A stretch of 8,266 bases of DNA from SAR324 cluster bacterium (GTDB taxonomy: Bacteria > Bdellovibrionota > UBA2361 > JAAZON01), in contig JAAZON010000046.1 of NCBI GenBank assembly GCA_012797725.1, positions 1-8,266 on the forward strand. Direction: 5' to 3'. This document shows positions 5,705 through 8,266 of this stretch, in pieces (position 1 is the stretch's first letter; every line of letters begins with the position of its first letter). The translations under genes were made by a program, and so were the position numbers. The notes beneath the pieces were generated by a model that did no database searches, was not told the origin of the DNA, and worked only from the letters and a program-made list of their open reading frames with translations.

Positions 5705-6272
5705 GTTGAAAGAGATCTTCTCGAAGTTGCAGCCTTATAATGGGCGATGGGCTATCTGCGGCGGGATTGCAGCTTGTTTGTATCGTGCAGAGCCCCGTTA
5801 TACCGGTGATATCGATATTGTCTTGGGAAGTCTCCCAACAGCCGAGGCAAGAGAGTTGGCAGAGAAGCTTCTCTCGAGCCTGGGATATCAGCCAAAACTT
5901 GGATTTCTTCAGGGTCTGGAAGGAGTCCTAATAAAGGGTCCAGCTCTTATTATGGCACGAGAGGATAATCTTAAGGAATTCGTAGGGATTGATTTTCTCT
6001 TGCCTGTTCAGGCCTGGATCGATCCCGCCGTTCGCAGAGCGCAGAACAATTTAATTGACTTTGGCTTTTCAGAAATACCAACCATAACACCCGAGGATTT
6101 GATAGTTGCCAAATTATTCGCCCTCCATTCATCTCCAAAAAGGCCGTATGATATAGATGATGTGCAGTCTATTTTAAGCAATCTCAAAGATATTGACTCT
6201 GAGTATATACTCCAAGCCATTGATAAATATGGGCTTAAAGTCCCCTCTGAGATAGATTTGAGTGGAATTTAG
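5688..6272 (+). CDS. DUF6036/AbiEii-like nucleotidyltransferase
   Basis: This 194-aa protein carries the Pol-beta-type nucleotidyltransferase core: GG at 25-26 in AICGGIAACLY, then R37-x-T39-x-D41-I-D43 (the metal-binding DxD), and a likely third acid at D102 in GIDFLLP. A second conserved block, PTITPEDLIVAKLFAL (131-146), precedes RPYDIDDVQSIL (152-163), as in DUF6036/AbiEii-related proteins. All key residues are present, so the enzyme should be active, transferring a nucleotide from NTP to an RNA or protein target that cannot be named. Full AbiEii proteins are longer (about 300 aa); this is a shorter relative. Start: ATG inside the end of the preceding gene, with a GAGAG/GAAG stretch upstream. 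Candidate toxin or effector of a two-gene unit; a housekeeping or resistance-type transferase is the alternative. Confidence 0.75.
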   Translation: MQIYDRLKEIFSKLQPYNGRWAICGGIAACLYRAEPRYTGDIDIVLGSLPTAEARELAEKLLSSLGYQPKLGFLQGLEGVLIKGPALIMAREDNLKEFVGIDFLLPVQAWIDPAVRRAQNNLIDFGFSEIPTITPEDLIVAKLFALHSSPKRPYDIDDVQSILSNLKDIDSEYILQAIDKYGLKVPSEIDLSGI

Positions 6273-6298
6273 CCATTCTTGAAATTCTCAAAATTTTT

Positions 6299-6327
6299 TT
6301 CATTAAGTTACCTTGATATGTTATATT
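6299..6327 (+). promoter_or_regulatory. Possible promoter of the small secreted protein gene
   Basis: TTCATT (6299-6304) and TATATT (6322-6327) are 17 nt apart. A start near 6334 would leave a short leader carrying GGAGG at 6348-6352. The -10 and spacing are good; the -35 is weak. Confidence 0.35.
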
Positions 6328-6362
6328 CATCACATCTAATCAAGCACGGAGGTTCCTGGGAC

Positions 6363-6689
6363 ATGACCCATAGAATATTGAAGATGGTATTTCTGCTGGT
6401 AATTTTTGCAACACAGCTAGGCTTTAGTTCTAATGCTCATGCTCGAATGCGTAGGGTTTATAATCCATACGAAGTTTCTAATCCCTTTGGAGTGCGTCGT
6501 AATGCATTTTCTAATAACAGAATGTATGGAACTTTTTATCAGCCTATTCGGCGGTTTAGAGAATTAGGCGATTCGGCTGTTTCAATTGGCCGAAATCTTT
6601 TGGCTAATGTCACTAGTGGAAGAGATTTGGCTCCTTCTAAAAAACAGAACACGCACTCTTCTCGTCACTGGTCACAAAGTCTAGATTGA
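6363..6689 (+). CDS. Small basic secreted protein of unknown function
   Basis: Start ATG 6363 is preferred because GGAGG lies 10 nt upstream and it opens a clean signal peptide. The in-frame TTG at 6279 has neither. The product is 108 aa: signal peptide about 1-27 (MTHRILKMVFLLVIFATQLG... AHA, cleavage after AHA), then a basic mature part of about 81 aa rich in Arg, Asn and Ser, with RMRRVYNPYEVSNPFGVRR and PIRRFRELGD. No Cys in the mature part and no family recognised. The stop overlaps a TTG in the next frame, but the following acetyltransferase probably starts 80 nt further on, so the two may still share a transcript. Export is well supported; function is unknown. Confidence 0.55.
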   Translation: MTHRILKMVFLLVIFATQLGFSSNAHARMRRVYNPYEVSNPFGVRRNAFSNNRMYGTFYQPIRRFRELGDSAVSIGRNLLANVTSGRDLAPSKKQNTHSSRHWSQSLD

Positions 6690-6769
6690 AATCTGAAAAT
6701 GATTTTTTCTTCTCAATGCTGCCTGAAGGTTTGAATAGAGCTGATAACCTTCATAGGGATATTTTTTCT

Positions 6770-7330
6770 ATGGAAACAGAGCGGACACGTCTTCGCCAAT
6801 GGACGGAAAAAGATCTCGACCCATTCCATCAAATAAACTCCGATTCACGCGTGATGCAGTTCTTTCCTCGTTCTCTTAGTAAGGCTGAAAGCGATTCTAT
6901 GGTAACGCGCCTGTCCGAAAAGATCGAGAAAAGCGGATGGGGGCTTTGGGCAGTTGACAGACTTGATAAAGAAGAATTCATAGGGTTCGTTGGATTGTCA
7001 GAGCCATCATTTAGTGCTCATTTCACTCCTTGTGTTGAGGTGGGTTGGAGATTGAAGTTTGACGCTTGGGGTCATGGCTTTGCTACAGAGGCGGCCTTTA
7101 GAGCCTTGGAATTTGCTTTCGAAAGTCTTCATTTGCCAGAAGTTGTCTCTTTTACGTCTAAGATGAATCTTCGATCAATAAAGGTAATGGAAAGATTGGG
7201 GATGCATTATGAGCAAAAAGATGAATTTGATCATCCTAACATAAACGCGTCTCATCCTCTCTGTAGGCATGTTCTGTATAGATTAGATTTTGCATCATGG
7301 AATACCCGGAAGGCATCTAGCAAGCCTTGA
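6770..7330 (+). CDS. GNAT family N-acetyltransferase, RimJ/RimL type
   Basis: From ATG 6770 (AGGGA 10 nt upstream) the product is 186 aa and opens METERTRLRQWTEKDLDPF, the normal N-terminus of this subfamily. The frame is open back to TTG 6686, but that would add 28 unusual residues. GNAT landmarks are present: GLWAVDRL (57-64) and FIGFVGLSEPSFSAHFTPC (70-88). The acetyl-CoA loop follows as GWRLKFDAWGHGFATEAAF (92-110), then SFTSKMNLRSIKVMERLGM (127-145). The C-terminal block is DEFDHP and HPLCRHVLYRL. RimJ/RimL-type enzymes acetylate N-termini of ribosomal or other proteins or small amines; the substrate here cannot be told. Unlikely to belong functionally to the nucleotidyltransferase pair. 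Confidence 0.88.
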   Translation: METERTRLRQWTEKDLDPFHQINSDSRVMQFFPRSLSKAESDSMVTRLSEKIEKSGWGLWAVDRLDKEEFIGFVGLSEPSFSAHFTPCVEVGWRLKFDAWGHGFATEAAFRALEFAFESLHLPEVVSFTSKMNLRSIKVMERLGMHYEQKDEFDHPNINASHPLCRHVLYRLDFASWNTRKASSKP

Positions 7331-7368
7331 GTTCCTTTCCTTGGACTACTGCTTTTTCAGGACAATAA

Positions 7369-7572
7369 ACTAGATTACTTAATCGGCCAAACAAAAAATT
7401 TGCACTGGAGAATATTAAGGGGGAGCTCTACCTTCTCAGTGATGATGCCTCATTCGATTCATTTCTTGACTTATCAAACCTATGTGTACTGAGAGCATCA
7501 GCCGAATATCTGCTTTCAATGAAATGTCTTTCAATGCGAATTGGTGCCGAATTTTAGGATGAATCAGATCTT
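7369..7572 (+). pseudogene. C-terminal remnant resembling a nucleotidyltransferase
   Basis: A plus-strand frame open from 7369 (after TAA 7366-7368) reads FALENIKGELYLLSDDASFD, then SFLDLSNLCVLRAS, AEYLLSMKCLSMRIGAEF, a TAG at 7555-7557, then DESDLI. The block L-x-V-x-x-A-S-x-E-Y-L-L-x-M-K-x-L-x-x-R followed by a D-E-x-D-L segment resembles the C-terminal half of DUF6036/AbiEii-like transferases (compare PEDLIVAKLFAL in the intact gene at 5688-6272). There is no start region, no DxD core and one in-frame stop, so it is a fragment. The call rests on motif resemblance only. Confidence 0.45.
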
Positions 7573-7576
7573 ATTG

Positions 7577-7787
7577 TCAGTAGTCCTTTGGATTCAATCT
7601 TTTTTTGAAATATTTCGAAATTTGATCGGGAACAGAAATCCCATATTCCAGCATCTTTTCTCTGATATAATCCAAATCAAGATGGCTTACATACTCGAAA
7701 ATATGCTTCAAATCACCCAAGTATTTTATCAAAGACGAAGCCATGTATTTGTTGTCTGAGTTTTCGAACGTTTCATCAAGGGTAGAG
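7577..7787 (-). pseudogene. C-terminal remnant of a second nucleotidyltransferase-like protein
   Basis: The minus strand between the purL stop and TGA 7579-7577 is open in one frame. It ends with GDLKHIFEYVSHLDLDYI, REKMLEYGISVPDQI and SKYFKKRLNP. This aligns without gaps over 33 residues with the end of the intact transferase (DDVQSILSNLKDIDSEYI, LQAIDKYGLKVPSEI), including D, I, D, YI, YG, VP and the final I. The LDLDYIR stretch after a DL block is typical of DUF6036/AbiEii-like C-termini. An internal ATG at 7744 could give 55 aa but has no ribosome binding site. No core domain is present; the missing part would lie where purL now is. Most likely a truncated gene. Confidence 0.5.
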
Positions 7788-8266
7788 TTATAGTCGCTTA
7801 GTCTTTTTCGATACCCACTCCTTAGCGCTTCGAAAAGCTAAAATCCACGGGCTTAGTTCATGCTGCTTTCGCGCGTCGTAACTAATGTAGTATGGCCATT
7901 GCCAGGGCAAAATTGCTCTTTCAAGATGTGGCATCATCGCTAAATGGCGACCATCTGCCGAGACAACGGCTGCTGCGTTAAAGTCCGCGCCATTTGGGTT
8001 GGCAGGATATTCTGATGTGCTGTATCTGATCGGAATATCATAGGAGTCTTCGCCTTCTGGTAGCAGAAAACGTCCTTCACCATGAGCTATCCATATGCCA
8101 AGGTGCGAGCCAACTAGATCTTTTAATAGCACACTTTTCGTGGGCTGAATTTCGACAGCAATAAAAGCGCTTTCAAATTTGCCTGATTCATTTTGCCTCA
8201 TCTCAATTTTCTTTTGATGTTCAGGATAAATCATGTCCATCGCGGCCATGAGTTGACAACCGTTGC
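7788..8266 (-). CDS. purL: Phosphoribosylformylglycinamidine synthase, C-terminal glutaminase domain (5' part beyond window)
   Basis: This is the last 158 codons of long-form PurL (FGAR amidotransferase), which makes FGAM from FGAR, glutamine and ATP in purine synthesis. The frame is open to the right edge. The first residues, NGCQLMAAMDMIYPE, hold the catalytic Cys of the class I glutaminase (codon 8258-8256), so the ATG at 8249 is not the start. Then come MRQNESGKFESAF, GIWIAHGEGRFLLPEG, YPANPNGADFNAAAVVSADG and RHLAMMPHLERAILPWQWP. In the last, His and Glu (codons 7928-7926 and 7922-7920) complete the triad. The tail WILAFRSAKEWV is as expected, and the domain is intact. A cytosolic housekeeping gene, with accessory-looking debris directly after its stop. 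Confidence 0.95.
   Translation of the reverse strand, partial: NGCQLMAAMDMIYPEHQKKIEMRQNESGKFESAFIAVEIQPTKSVLLKDLVGSHLGIWIAHGEGRFLLPEGEDSYDIPIRYSTSEYPANPNGADFNAAAVVSADGRHLAMMPHLERAILPWQWPYYISYDARKQHELSPWILAFRSAKEWVSKKTKRL

Noticed and set aside
6279..6362. Upstream TTG start for the small secreted protein
   Set aside because: It would add 28 residues before a clean signal peptide and has no ribosome binding site, unlike ATG 6363.
7541..7759. Plus-strand 72-codon ORF
   Set aside because: Antisense to the minus-strand fragment that matches the transferase C-terminus; reads as a shadow.

Overview
The window looks like chromosomal DNA of a Gram-negative bacterium: moderate G+C by eye, secreted proteins with Sec signal peptides, one lipoprotein with a clear lipobox, a Flp-pilus CpaB-type protein and a single-chain (long form) PurL. 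The mix would suit a Bdellovibrionota or other delta-like lineage, but that placement is only an impression. TTG and GTG starts are used.

Left part (1-3450): the 3' part of a gluzincin-type HExxH metallopeptidase-like gene (+) overlaps tail to tail with a FliA-like sigma factor gene (-) that lacks an obvious region 3. Next come a small FnIII-like lipoprotein (-) and, divergent from it, a solitary cpaB-like gene (+) ending at a terminator that appears to work in both directions.

Middle (3447-5300): a G+C-richer element with two hairpins and an unlisted 55-codon reading frame (-), then a secreted cysteine-containing protein of unknown family (-), an AT-rich palindrome pair, and a GrpB/UPF0157-family gene (-) that has decayed. 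It can be followed over its full length through two nonsense codons and one frameshift.

Right part (5230-8266): a palindromic operator-like site precedes a two-gene operon of a winged-helix-like protein and a DUF6036/AbiEii-like nucleotidyltransferase, overlapping by 17 nt. This is the best candidate for a toxin-antitoxin or defence-like unit in the window. A small basic secreted protein and a RimJ/RimL-type acetyltransferase follow. Between the acetyltransferase and the C-terminal glutaminase domain of PurL (-, cut by the right edge) lie two converging fragments that resemble C-terminal ends of nucleotidyltransferases. Counting the GrpB-like pseudogene, four nucleotidyltransferase-related units, one intact, lie within about 3.2 kb, so 4.6-7.8 kb reads as an accessory turnover zone next to the housekeeping gene purL.
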